Assembly: GCA_023101885.1 (NCBI GenBank)
Contig: JALPQD010000159.1
Location: forward strand, 1,516,566-1,580,565
Reading direction: 5' to 3'
DNA length: 64,000 nucleotides
Source: Typhlomys cinereus
Taxonomy: Eukaryota > Chordata > Mammalia > Rodentia > Platacanthomyidae
Part shown: one piece after another, positions 13,228 through 24,480 of the stretch
How positions within the stretch are numbered: the first letter of the stretch is position 1
Layout of the letters: each line of letters starts with the position of its first letter
Position numbers and translations under genes: made by a program
The notes under the pieces: generated by a model
Databases searched by the model: none
Seen by the model: the letters and a program-made list of their open reading frames with translations, nothing else
Told to the model about the DNA's origin: nothing

Positions 13228-13228
<1 letters not shown>
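12501..13228. other. Unrecognised sequence
   Basis: AT-rich flank with short TATA-repeat stretches near 13110-13155. No gene or nameable repeat is visible. Confidence 0.45.
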
Positions 13229-13299
<71 letters not shown>

Positions 13300-13330
13300 T
13301 CATTCCTTCCTTCTTTCTTTCTTTCCTTCT
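13229..13330 (+). repeat. (CTTT)n microsatellite
   Basis: Eighteen perfect CTTT units at 13229-13300 followed by degenerate CCTT/CTTT units to about 13330. The 81-residue Phe/Leu/Ser-rich open frame over it is an artefact. Confidence 0.97.
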
Positions 13331-13733
13331 ATTTTCTTAATTATTGGAACCCATGGATGGGAAGTCTTTCAAATAACTTCTTCCTTTAATAAGTTGTATT
13401 AATACATATCTGAATATGAATCATATGATAGAATAAAGGATTTCACTGGCCCAGTAGATAAAAGTAGGAAAATTCTTCAAAAATTTAGGTAGGTGTTAGG
13501 GGCATATTTTCTATGGCACACAGATAATTTACCAACTAGTGAAATTTCTCATTTTATCTGGTTTGAGATGACAAGTGACTCCAAATTAATAAAGGCATTT
13601 GAATAAGCTACATTTTCCTCCCATTATTCTTATTTCTGCCCCAATATTACCTGTACTCTTCTATCATCTCTCTTTTTAAGTATTTCTCCTTCAACCTTTA
13701 CCTTATTGGTCCCTTTTTAATTTTCTGGCTTTT
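13331..13733. other. Unrecognised sequence, pre-insertion flank of L1 copy A
   Basis: No feature recognised. The right end supplies the TT/AAAA-type insertion site used by L1 copy A. Confidence 0.5.
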
Positions 13734-13745
13734 AAAACTTTTTCT

Positions 13746-14137
13746 GCCCTTTTCACCCCACCCCGCTCCGCCGGTCGGGACACGTACACGAGATCCAGCC
13801 GGGCCTCACCGCGTGCCCTAGGACCCCAGGTCAACCCACAGGGACCCGGCTCCGACTCCCACCATCCAGCCGGAGCCACGCTGGGGCCCAGGGACGAGGA
13901 GGACCTCCCCCTGGGCCCTGGCCCGCCCCAGCTGCCCTCAGGTTAAATAGCTCCACGCCGACTCGCCCATCGTCCCTTTTCACCCCGCCCTGCTCCACCT
14001 GTTGGACGCGCACGCGAGGTCCACCGGGACCTCACCCCGCGCCCTAGGTAAGTCCCAGTTCAGGACCCGCCCACCAGTATCCCAGGCCAAATAATTCAGT
14101 TTAGTGAAATTGAGAGATCTTAAGAGTTAAAATGACA
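13746..14137 (+). promoter_or_regulatory. L1 5' UTR with two monomer-like repeats (internal promoter)
   Basis: GC- and CpG-rich island in AT-rich DNA. A block starting cccttttcacccc at 13747 and ending ccctagg at about 13821 is repeated at 13974-14048, a spacing of 227 bp, so the 5' UTR holds one full and one partial unit in tandem. This resembles the monomer promoters of rodent L1. An AG/GTAAGT splice-donor-like sequence lies at 14046-14053. Promoter function is inferred from the position and family; no core promoter motif was identified. Confidence 0.7.
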
Positions 14138-15232
14138 ATGCCAAAGTCAAAGTGCAAATCCATGAGAAGCAACACTCAAGTAAACAAATTTCCCACTGAA
14201 GAAATTAATCCCATAATGTTAGACTCCAACAAGAACAAACCCGCGGAAAAAGGCCAAGAAAGCCTGACCCAGGATAACGACTTTCAAAATATGATCATTA
14301 CCATGTTCAATACTATGAAAGAGGAAATCCGGGAGGGATTACATAATCGAATCAATCGCTTTGAAGAGGAACACAACAGACATCTGGAGGAGTTGAGAAA
14401 AACAGTGCAAGAAACAAAAAGTGGCATAGAGCAGTTAAAACAAACTCAAGCAGAGTTTAAAACTGAGCTAAAAGACAAGTTATCTTCAACCCAGAATGCC
14501 ACAGAGAGTCTTATCAACAGAACTAATGAAGCAGAAAACAGAATTTCAGACCTTGAAGATAAAGTGGGAGTACTAACCAGCTCAATGGAAGAGGTTGTTA
14601 AAGCCAAAAAGATACTTGAGAGAAATATCCAAGAGATATGGGACACCCTGAAGAAGCCTAACATGCGTATTCATGGAATACCGGAGGAAGAATCTCAAAA
14701 TACCACCCTTGAGGAAATTTTTCAAATGATCATCAAGGAAAACTTTCCTCATCTAAAAAAAGAGAGGCCCATTCATATACAAGAGGCATTCCGCACCCCA
14801 AACAGATACGACCAAAATAGAAGCACACCGCGGCAAATAATAGTTAAAACACTCCACATTCAAGATAAAGAACTGGTGTTGAGAGCTTCAAGGGAGAAAA
14901 CACAAGTCACTTTTAAAGGTAAACCTATTAAAATAACAAATGACTTCTCAGTCGAAACAGTAAAAGCAAGAAAAGCTTGGAGAGACATACTTCAAGTATT
15001 GAATGAGCAAAAATGTCAACCCAGGCTAATTTACCCTGCAAAACTATCAGTCATGATCAAGGGAGAAAGAAAATTTTCCAGCACAAAGACAACTTTAAGG
15101 GATACATGGCCACCAAACCAGGCCTTCAAAAACTGCTAGAAATGATACTCAAGCGTGAAGAAAAAAACAGGCATATCCAGGAGAACAGAAGGCAAATATA
15201 ACACCATTAAAAGCGAAGCAATATACTTATAA
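14138..15232 (+). pseudogene. L1 ORF1 (RNA-binding protein), copy A, frameshifted
   Basis: ORF1p is the trimeric nucleic-acid chaperone that coats L1 RNA. Visible here are a polar N-terminus (MPKSKCKSM), a heptad-rich coiled coil at roughly residues 75-155 (EEEHNRHLEELRKTVQETK), the RRM-like domain at about 165-260 (KPNMRIHGIPEEES, AFRTPNRYDQNRS) and the C-terminal domain (VKARKAWRDILQ, QPRLIYPAKLS). I prefer the ATG at 14138: the in-frame ATG two codons earlier (14132) is ACG in copy B. The frame is open to 15139, but about 15068 one A is missing from an A run relative to copy B, and another small indel lies near 15180. The last ~50 codons are therefore out of frame; the homologous stop is at 15230-15232. 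Confidence 0.9.
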
Positions 15233-15251
15233 AAGCTACTAAACATAATAA

Positions 15252-18200
15252 ATGTCTGGAATTAACAATAGTTTCTCCATTATAACACTAAATGTTAATG
15301 GACTTAATTCACCGATCAAGAGACACAGATTACAAACTTGGATTAAAAATCACAATCCATCAATTTGCTGCCTGCAGGAAACCCATCTCACCACAAAAGA
15401 TAGGCACGCTCTAAAAATAAAAGGTTGGTCAACAATTCTACAAGCAAATGGAAGCAGAAAACAGGCAGGGGTAGCCATTATGCTATCAGACAAAGTGGAT
15501 TTCAAACCAAAAAAAATTATAAGAGACACGGATGGATACTACATTTTAGTCACAGGTACAATTCACCAGGAAGATTTCACAATACTGAACATATATGCAC
15601 CCAATACGGGCCCCTCCACATTCATTAAGAAAACCCTACAGCGTCTAAAGCAAGAAATCAACCCCCAAACGATAATTCTTGGGGACTTCAACGCCGCCCT
15701 CTCTACATGGGATAGATCAACAAGTCAAAAGCTTAACAGAGACACTTTGGAACTTAATCAAACTCTGAAAGAAATGGACCTCACAGATCTCTATTGAACT
15801 TTTCACCCACGCACCAAAGAATACACATTTTTCTCAGCAGCACACGGAACTTTCTCCAAAATAGATCACATATTGGGCCACAAAATGAATCTACACATAT
15901 ACAAGAAAGTTGAAATTCTAACCTGTGCCCTATCAGACCACCACGGCCTAAAGCTGGACATCCACAACACATCAAACAAGAGAAAATACACTAACTCCTG
16001 GAAACTTAACACTATGATGTTGAATGAGAACTGGATTCAGGAAGAAATTAAAAAGGAAATAAAAGATTTCCTGAAAGTGAATGATAACGAAAATACAACT
16101 TACCAAAATCTCTGGGACACAATGAAAGCTGTTCTAAGAGGTAAGTTCATAGCTCTTAATACCCACGTCAAAAAAATGGAAACATCAGAAATAAACAACT
16201 TAACAATGCAGCTTAAAGCTTTAGAGAAACTAGAGCAATCTGATCCCAAAAGCAGTAGAAGAGAAGAGATTAGCAAAATAAGGGGAGAAATATCTGAAAT
16301 CGAGACTAAGAAAACGATAGAAAAAATCAACCAATCAAAAAGCTGGTTCTTTGAAAAAATCAACAAGATTGATACACCCTTAGCTAAACTAACCAAAAGC
16401 AAGAGAGAGAAAACCCAAATTAACAAAATTAGAAATGAACATGGAGTTATCACTACTGATACCCAAGAAATCTAGAGAATTATAACATCATATTTCAAAA
16501 ACTTATACTCTGTGAAGTTTGACAACACAAAAGAGATGGATGAATTTCTAAGTAAACACAACTTACCTAAATTGAATCAGGAAGTTGTGAATTATTTAAA
16601 TAGTCCTATAACATATAAGGAAATTGAGGAAGTAATCTCGAATCTTCCCACCAAAAAATGTCCTGGACCAGATGGATTCAGCACAGAGTTCTAGCAGACA
16701 TTTAAGGAGTTAATAACACCAATACTCCTTAAACTGTTCCATCAAATAGCAAAGGAAGGAACACTACCAAATTCCGTCTATGAAGCTAATATCTTTTTAA
16801 TCCCAAAACCTAATAAAGATTCACTTAAAAAAGAAAACTATAGGCCGAACTCCCTGATGAACACAGACGCAAAGATTCTCAACAAAGTCTTAGCAAATCG
16901 GATTCAAAAACATATTAAAAAGATCATTCATGGGGACCAAGTAGGCTTCATCCCCGGCACACAAGGTTGGTTCAACATACGCAAATCAATAAATGTAATT
17001 CATCATGTAAACCAGTCCAAAGTCCAAGACCACATGATACTCTCGATAGATGCAGAAAAATCTTTTGACAAGATCCAAAAGCCTTTTATGATCAAAACGC
17101 TAGAGACAGTAGGAATGGAAGGAACCTTTATCAATATAATAAAAGCTGTATACAACAAGCCCACAGCAAGGATTATGCTCAATGGGGAACAATTGGAAGC
17201 ATTCCCACTTCGATCAGGAACTAGACAAGGCTGTCCACTCTCACCACTCCTATTCAATATTGTACTTGAAGTCTTAGCTGAAGCCATAAGACAAGAAAGG
17301 GACATAAGAGGGATTCAAATCGGCAAGGAAGAAATCAAGCTATCCCTATTTGCAGATGACATGATCTTATACCTGAGGGATCCCAAAAACTCCACCAGGA
17401 AGCTCCTAGAACTAATTGAGAAGTTCAGCAGGGTGGCAGGATACTAAATAAATGTACAAAAATCAGAGGCCTTCCTATATGCCCAGAATGAAAGAAGTGA
17501 AAAAGCCTTGAGAGAAACAATCCCATTTACTATAACCCCTAAAAAAATGAAATATCTTGGTATAAACCTAACTAAGGAGGTAAAAGACCTTTACAATGAA
17601 AACTTTAAAACCCTAAAGAAAGAAATTGCAGAAGACACCAGAAGGTGGAAAGACCTCCCTTGTTCCTGGATTGGCAGAATCAACATTGTAAAAATGACCA
17701 TCCTACCAAATGCAATATACAGATTCAATGCTATACCAATCAAAATCCCAAAGCAATTCTTCAAAGAAGTTGACCAAACAATCTCAAAGCTCATATGGAG
17801 GCACAAAAGACCCAGGATAGCAAAAACAATCCTGAGTAACAAAAACACAGCTGGAGGTATTACCATACCAAACCTAAGTCTATACTGCAAATCCATAGTT
17901 ATAAAGACAGCCTGGTACTGGCTCCAAAATAGACACACAGATCAATGGATAAGGATTGAAGACCCAGATATAAGTCCACAAAGTTACAGCCATTTGGTCT
18001 TTGACAAAGGGGCCCAAAGAATCCAATGGAAAAAGAACAGCATCTTCAACAAATGGTGCTGGCAAAACTGGATCTCCACATGCAGAAGATTAAAGCTGGA
18101 CCCGTACTTGTCACCATGTACAAGACTTAATTCCAAATGGATCAAGGACCTTGATATCAGGCCAGAGACTTTAAAAACCATAGTTGAAAGGATAGGGCAC

Positions 18201-19078
18201 TCCCTCGAGTGGATTGGGCTAGGCCAACACTTCCTAAACAGACATCCAATGGCACAGTCACTGCTACCAACTCTCAACAGTTGGGATCTTGTGAAATTAA
18301 AGAGCTTCTGTTCAGATAAAGAGATTGTCACACGAGCTCAAAGGCAACCCACAGAATGGGAGAAAATCTTCACTAACCACATATCTGACAGAGCTCTACT
18401 GTCCAGAGTGCACAAAGAACTTAGAAAATTAAACTCCAAGGAAAACACTGGCCCAGTTAAAAAATGGGCCCTGGAACTTCAAAGAAACTTTACCAGGGAT
18501 GAAATTAAAATGTCTAACAATTATCTTAAAAAATGCTCCACTTCCTTCGCCATCAGGGAAATGCAAATCAAAACTTCCCTGAGATATCATCTCACCCCGG
18601 TCAGGATGGCAAAAATCCACAATACAAACAACGACAAATGCTGGAGAGGATGTGGAGAGAGGGGAACTCTCCTACATTGCTGGTGGGAATGCAGGCTCAT
18701 ACAGCCACTCTGGCGAGCCGTCTGGAGATCCTTAAAGAAATTAAAGATTGAAATGCCATATGTCCCTGCTATCCCACTTTTGGGAATAACCCCCCCCATG
18801 CAGCAGAGGTTCGCCTCGATAGCACAAGCTCGACCATGTTCATAGCAGCACTGTTTACAATAGCAAAGTCATGGAATCAACCTAAATGTCCAACAGTTGA
18901 CGAGTGGATAAGGAAACTGTGGTACATCTATACAATGTAGTACTACTCAGCCATCAAAAATGATGAATTACTGGAATTTGCTGGGAAATGGATGTCATTA
19001 GAAAGAATTATATTAAGTGAAGTATCCCAAACCCAGAAAATTAAGCGCCGTATGTACTCCCTAATAGGTGGCTCCTAG
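15252..19078 (+). pseudogene. L1 ORF2 (endonuclease/reverse transcriptase), copy A, with stops
   Basis: ORF2p nicks target DNA and reverse-transcribes L1 (and SINE) RNA. The APE-type endonuclease motifs are present: LNVNGL (about residue 14), CLQETH (about 43), ILGDFN (about 145) and LSDHH (about 230). Reverse transcriptase shows [12 protein letters not shown] (motif A) and [10 protein letters not shown] (about residue 700). The C-terminal [18 protein letters not shown] cysteine motif is present. Spacing matches the usual ~1275-residue protein. One frame runs from the ATG at 15252 to 18789. It is interrupted by in-frame stops at 15795-15797, 16473-16475, 16692-16694 and 17445-17447, then shifted by a C tract of eight at 18790-18797 (six in copy B). 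A further TAG lies at 18938-18940. The natural stop is at 19076-19078. Not functional. Confidence 0.95.
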
Positions 19079-20064
19079 TACCAAACTCACCCAGCCCACA
19101 TTGAGACACTCAAAAGTAAACCTATGTAACACAGTAATTGCAAGGATTATGAACAAGAGAGATGGGTTAGGAGGGCCACACCAGAAACAAGGAGAGAGGA
19201 GACCATGTTACAGCAGAGAAAATAGGCCTCCATCAAGGTCTGCAAGTAAGTAATGAGAAACCTGGTTAAGTTCACAGACGTTCTTTCCTGATCTCACCAG
19301 AAGGGGAGGGCATATAGTCTAGCAGATAAAAAGTAATCATTTTGCAAATGGGTGATGGACCCCTCCCTCAGTGAGGTTTCCTACTCTTATTACATCTACC
19401 CTTGAATGTGCTATTACAACAAGACTCCAGTTTAACAGCTTTTTGTCTCTGGCCAGGGGGTGACATACAGTGCCCAGCAGAATGGAGTGAAGGGCATTGC
19501 AGGAGCAGCAAAACTGCAAAAGAAAATCAACAAACCACAATCCAGAACTTCAGAGACTGTATATCAATCACATAGAACTAGGCCAGCCTAATCTCTCCCC
19601 ATCCTGGAGCTCAGGGACATTTGCAGAAGAGGGAGCGGTAAGATTGTAAGAGCAAAAGGATGGGAGGAGCAACGATTTGCAAGATTCTCAACAATAGTTG
19701 GGGCCAAAGCAATCATAATGGGACTTTGCATGCCCTGCGCAATGTCCAGCGCACTGTTGCCCTCATAAAGTCTAGCATCTGTTAAGGGCACCGAGACCCC
19801 TGGAGGCAAGGGATTGACAGCCATAGTAGTGATCTTATGCTTAAGGGGAACAAGAGAAAGGGCTTATGGAAATGCCACTGGGTCCTTATATGTCATCGGA
19901 GAGGAGGACCCAGTGGAGAGTTAGACGTACACAATAAAGGACTCTCTGGGAATTGGGGGGGAGGCACTGGGGGAAGGGGAGGGGGAGGAGGGGGGAGGGA
20001 GGGAACTGGTAAAAAATTTTAAAATGTATAATTAAATTTTTAATAAAAAAATTAAAAATAAAAA
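19079..20064 (+). other. L1 3' UTR and tail, copy A
   Basis: Roughly 1 kb after the ORF2 stop, alignable with the 3' UTRs at 8430, 33901, 51850, 55132 and 63680. It holds a G-rich purine tract at about 19955-20008 and an A/T-rich tail with AATAAA-like sequence. Open frames of 61-78 residues here occur on both strands in several copies but differ and are not genes. Confidence 0.9.
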
Positions 20065-20076
20065 AAAACTTTTTCT

Positions 20077-20690
20077 ATGTAAGCACACAAATCTGAAGGC
20101 TCAATGCTCATCCACATATTGGAGGGAATATATGGCTTATGTCCTTCTATGTATATGTCTTTCTGTATATCTGTATCTGAATTTTGTAATTTCATTTTTC
20201 TTAGTTGAGGCATAATATTCATTTCTGTATAACTATACCATAGTTTCATTATCCACTTACCACTTTATGGACATCTAACTGATTCCATTTGCTTAGTCCG
20301 TTGGGACCATGTCCACTAGTGGCATATCTTGGTCATGTGGCAGTACTATTTCCTGCTTTTTGAGCAATTTCCACCCTGATTTTCAAAGCAATTGAAGCAG
20401 ATTACAATTACATGCAAAATTAATAAAGATTTCCTTTTCCACACATTCCTACCAGCATCTGTGACTATTTGTTCTTGATCTTAGCCATTTCTGACTTGGA
20501 TAAGATTATAGCTCAGAGTAGCTTAAATTTGACTTTCCCTGACTGTTTATTGATGAACTTATTTTCAGATATTTTGTAGGCATTTGTATTTCTTCTTTTG
20601 AAAGTTGGTAGCTCCAAAGCTCTTTTTAATGGAATTGTTTGCTTTCTTGATTTTTTAGTTCATTCTATGCTCTGGCCACTGCTTCTATCA
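20077..20690 (-). mobile_element. Old degraded L1, antisense
   Basis: The plus strand reads as the reverse of an L1 ORF2 3' end: 'attcatttctgtataactataccatag', 'tccacacattcctaccagcatctgtgactatttgttc' and 'gcttaaatttgactttccctgactg'. Frames are destroyed. L1 copy A inserted at or near its edge. Confidence 0.6.
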
Positions 20691-20879
20691 AATATAGCTG
20701 GCAAAGTCATCATCCTTTTTGTTGGTTTCTTAATAGGAGATTTCAGAATGAGGTAATAGGGAGGGAAGGCAGAATAGGATACAGGTGGAGGTTTGTGGAA
20801 TAAGTAACACTAAGAATGTATACATACCAAATCACAAATATAATGTATTATAAGCTTTTTTAAAATAGATTTATTTTTT
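20691..20879. other. Unrecognised sequence
   Basis: Short stretch between old repeats, no feature recognised. Confidence 0.4.
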
Positions 20880-21640
20880 AAAATTATAAAGGTAGGTACC
20901 TACACAGAGATGTATAGATAGGGGAAGAAAAGGCATCATAGACTGCCTTCTTGAGATGCTTCTTACTGAAGCCATAGAATTAACTCCCAAAACCTTGTAT
21001 GTGATTGTTTCAGAGGCAGACGCAGCAGCAACCAGCAGAGCTGTTAGTGGTAGCAGTGGCCCAGCTGCGGAGCTTTTCAAGGGACACGATAGGGGTGAGG
21101 ACGATGATGCCAATGAGAGACAGAGAAACAGGCACCGGAGACACCATGCAGGGGAAAGATAGTGTCCACTTTATTGTGCAGGAACAAAGACTCATATAGG
21201 GGGAGCTGGCCAATCCAGCCACTGGTACATACACAAGGGGTCCTTTCAGGGGCCGACCAGACCACAATTTCTGACTGCCGTTCTAAGGCACAAAGAGGCA
21301 GAGAGATGGTGTAGAGGCACTGGAAGCAGACATAACCACGGGCAATCCACCAGGAAGTATTCTTCCTAGGCATGAACCAAGGCAGCTTTTGCATGTCCTG
21401 GGCAGTATCAGCCACAGTGGCTACCCAAGCCTGGACTCCGTCCTCACCTACATATGCACCACCTAATGCATTGTCATGGAGTTCCCAGAGGGCTCCAAAA
21501 CAATATAGACTTTTAACTTAGATCTTGTTTTCTCACCAGAACTTGATAAGAAGACCATACTAGTGAAGGCACCACACACTTCAATAAAAGGACCTGGAAA
21601 AAAAGATGGAAATGAACAGGAAGACTCTTCCATACAAGTT
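20880..21640 (+). repeat. Dispersed repeat 'family X', copy 1 (split by an LTR)
   Basis: The outer parts align with 59180-59533. Left: 'ggtaggtacctacacagagatgtatagataggggaagaaaa' against 'ggaggtaccccatgcaaggatatacagaaaagggaagaaaa', through 'tatgtgattg' (about 21007). Right: 'ccaaaacaatatagact' (about 21495) through 'accagaacttgataagaagacc'. The ~480 bp between these points is absent from the other copy and replaced there by ~60 bp, so it is an insertion. The family name is unknown to me. Confidence 0.55.
21002..21490 (-). mobile_element. Probable solo LTR, minus strand
   Basis: Inserted in family X. Read on the minus strand it has a TATA-like box (about 21198-21193), then about 20 bp further an AATAAA (21175-21170), then ~165 bp of U5-like sequence. 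That is the same layout as the two better-defined LTRs at 52220 and 59534. Exact ends and target-site duplication are not resolved. A ~140-codon open frame on the minus strand (to about 21077) has no recognisable domain and lies over U3; I treat it as chance. Confidence 0.5.
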
Positions 21641-22120
21641 AGCTTTCATACCTACAGAAGCTGCTATGCAGGCTACTGGAGAACATAAGCCATCAAAACT
21701 CTTATCCAATTCAATGTGCCCATTGGTTCAACAATGGTGTTGTAGTTCATCTGCATGGTTGCTGATAAATGACCATTAAATGGCTTAAGGGAACAAGGGA
21801 TTTGTTTTCTTACTGATAGTCTGGTTACAGTCTGTAGTCCAGCTTGAAAGGAGAGCATGCACCAACACCAGGGCCAAGGGAACTGGTCACACCATTTCTA
21901 CGTAATGGCTGAGAGAGGGATGATCTTTACTTGCCCTACCAGCAAGTATACACAAGGATTCCAACTCTCTCAACCAGCTCTCTGTTGTTTATTCCAGGGC
22001 ATAATCCCACCCACCATAGGCTGGGACTTGACTTAACTCAACCATTAATTCTCTACAAATATGCCCAGAGCTCAAACCCTCAACAGTCAAGCTGACACCT
22101 ATGCTTAACTATGACAAGTG
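21641..22120 (-). repeat. Old interspersed repeat, possibly continuing family X
   Basis: Ends in 'caacagtcaagctgacacc', matching the motif of the 1530-2010 repeat, with 'gggcataatcccacccacc' and 'ccagcaagtatacacaaggattcc' blocks. Diverged and unnamed. Confidence 0.35.
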
Positions 22121-23864
22121 ACATAAATATTATAGGGCAACCAAACATTTTACGAATGGATTTAAGGTTCACTCTTCAGGATAAGACTAATTCCTGGGGC
22201 TGCAAACCAAGTCATGAACCTATGAATGGGGAGACAATCATTGTTCTTATTGAAGCTCCCAGTACAAAAATTCTTTCTAAATATGTGTCAATATACACAT
22301 AGATTAGTGTAACTATCAGCCTTTTACTGAGAAGCTTCTTTATGTAATATAAAATGCTTAATCAAGAGAATTTCAACTGCCCAAGTGTATCTATAAACTA
22401 ATACCCCAAAATACAGAGAACATTATGGAAGAGGGAGTGTTAAGAATGCAAGAGTCAGAGGGTGGGGAGGTGTGCTGCACACAGTGTCTTCTGTATAAGA
22501 CAGAGCTGTTGTAACTGGGACATTGCTGTTGTGTTTACCTCCAAGAGGACTCCACAGAGTGTGCTTGTTAACATTTTATTTTGGAAGCAGAAATCTTTAG
22601 TGATGCAACAACCTTTCCTGAAGGACTGTTGAGTGTTAATGTTGCCTCTGAAAGGGAAGCTACCTGCTTCAGTGGAGCACATACTAATATATCTTCTAAG
22701 CAACATCAAGTAATTTGGAACATGCAAGTAGGTAAACCATTTGAAACTAGTGGTCCATATACACATACAAAAATATAAAAGAAATCAGACTATTTAGGAA
22801 AAATGATGTTTTAGCTGAGAAAGGAGAGAGGATGAAATTGAAAATACAGGGTGAACAGGATTTAAAACTATAGTATACATATATGAAACTGATGAATGAA
22901 AAAAGAAAATAAAAATAAAGGAAAATACATTTATGCTTCTTACAAAAAGAAGGAAAACAAGTAAAAACTAACTTTTATTCTCTGTTCTAAATGTCTTTAA
23001 TCTAAAATTAATTGGTCAAAATTAAGAAGTACTGATAGCAGGAGAATTATTCATTCTGATACTATATAGTATTATGTGGAACACACTTGAAAAGATTACT
23101 CAGGTCCAACCATAGATGAACATCAGGGCATCTGCTCAGTCTACTGCTTCTTTTTATGAGCTCTGTATTGAATTGAGATAGACTATACAAAAATATTAGA
23201 ATATTAACAATTCTTCTCTCTGAAATCCATTCTTTAGTACACTCAGATATACACTCAGAAAAAGGTAAATGCACATCACATGAATTTATGCTTCTTCAGA
23301 TAAATCAACTAGAAAAGAACCATCCCAGTATCTTTAGACTGCCTTCAACTTTTCAAAAACACATACTAAGTGGGATGTCTTCTATGTATATATGCTGCAA
23401 GGGGAAAGTAATTTGAGTTAAAGTTGCTCCCCAAAGTAACCTAACTGCAGAATTTCAGTGATTTCCCTTTAGAGATTTGTTCTTATCTGTCCCAAGGCAA
23501 CTTTGAACACAGTGGATGGAATAACAACAGTCAATAGGTATCCTGCTAACTTTCTGGAAGACATGGGATTTCCACTGTACAAATGACAGCTCACGTTTTC
23601 ATGCTAGAATTCCTTGGACAATTCTAAATCATCTTGTTCATAGGGTTAGATTTATCTAGTGGTTTTCATTCTCAGTAATCATGTTTTTTTCCTTCAGTTC
23701 TTTGACCAAATGATTCCCAATGTTGTTTATTTTATTAAAATTTCAAACTACACATTATCTATTATGCAGAGATGTTTCTGTTTTAAAATATTTTACACCA
23801 GTTTCTGAAATTCTTAACTCTAACCTCTTCTGAAATTTGCACTCTAACACCTTTGATAGGATGT

Positions 23865-23866
<2 letters not shown>
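22121..23866. other. Mostly unrecognised; possible old L1 3' UTR at 22400-22570
   Basis: At about 22425-22470 'ggaagagggagtgttaagaatgcaagagtcagagggtgggg' resembles the young L1 3' UTR block 'ggaagagggggcggtaagattgtaagagc'. A diverged L1 3' end is therefore plausible there. The rest shows no recognisable feature. Open frames up to 103 residues have no domain. Confidence 0.35.

Positions 23867-23917
<51 letters not shown>
23867..23917 (+). repeat. (AC)n microsatellite
   Basis: About 25 uninterrupted AC units. Not attached to a SINE, unlike most other CA tracts in the window. Confidence 0.97.
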
Positions 23918-23921
<4 letters not shown>

Positions 23922-24059
23922 CATACCCACCTATACAATTCCTTTGGCCCTTTATGGTTTCTGCATTCACAACATTCTCAGTCAGAGTCTAGATTCACTT
24001 AGGCCACTATGAAAAGTAGACATAGAACTTATTTATGAAACTAAATTCTTTTTTTCCCT

Positions 24060-24480
24060 AGTTATACAAGTACAATGAGCAATAATTCCTGCTCCTCTCC
24101 TTTCCTTTCCCTCCCTCCTTGGCTCTTACTTCTTTCTTTCATCAATCTATCACACTCTCTCCCACCCTCTTGTCCAACTGCTTCTGTGATTCCAGGGTTC
24201 CCTCTGGATCATCTGCTCTGGTGGGGGTTCAGATCCCTTGGCCAGACCCACTGATAGTGGCACTCTAATTCACCTGTCTAGCCCTAGCCCTAAGGTTCCT
24301 ACTGCTTGAAATTATTTCTCCTGAGATCCTCTACAGTCTATGGGGCATGTTGATATGTCAGCCAGTATGCAGGTCTGGTAAGGACAAGTCTTCCTGCAGT
24401 GAGTTCCTGGATGCAGAAGCCCTGCCTTGAGTGGAACTTTATGTCCAGTGGTGAACCTCCCCATTTTAAGGCTCCTATGA
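24060..24480. repeat. Old dispersed repeat, copy 1
   Basis: Shares an ordered set of blocks with 25210-25700: pyrimidine-rich 'ctccctcctt' start, 'ggtgggggttcag', 'atgtcagccagtatgcaggtctgg(t/g)aaggacaagtctt', 'cagtgagttc', 'ggtgaacctccccattttaag'. Two diverged copies of one element about 1.1 kb apart. Family and orientation unknown. Confidence 0.55.

Larger units (their letters stand above)
13746..20064 (+). mobile_element. Near full-length L1 retrotransposon, copy A
   Basis: About 6.3 kb with the full L1 order: GC-rich 5' UTR with two tandem monomer-like units, ORF1, a short spacer, ORF2, a ~1-kb 3' UTR with a G-rich purine tract, AATAAA-type tail and A-rich end. A 12-bp target-site duplication aaaactttttct lies at 13734-13745 and 20065-20076. 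The left flank reads ttt/AAAA, the expected L1 endonuclease cleavage context. ORF1 is broken by a single-base slip near its 3' end, and ORF2 by stop codons and a C-tract expansion, so the copy cannot move by itself. It inserted next to an older antisense L1 (20077 onward). Confidence 0.97.

Noticed and set aside
13144..13389. 81-codon Phe/Ser/Leu-rich frame
   Set aside because: Pure product of the CTTT microsatellite.
15781..18799. Many minus-strand frames of 60-117 codons
   Set aside because: Antisense shadows of L1 ORF2 that recur at equivalent positions in copy B.
22455..22766. 103-codon minus-strand frame
   Set aside because: Overlaps a probable old L1 3' UTR and has no recognisable domain.
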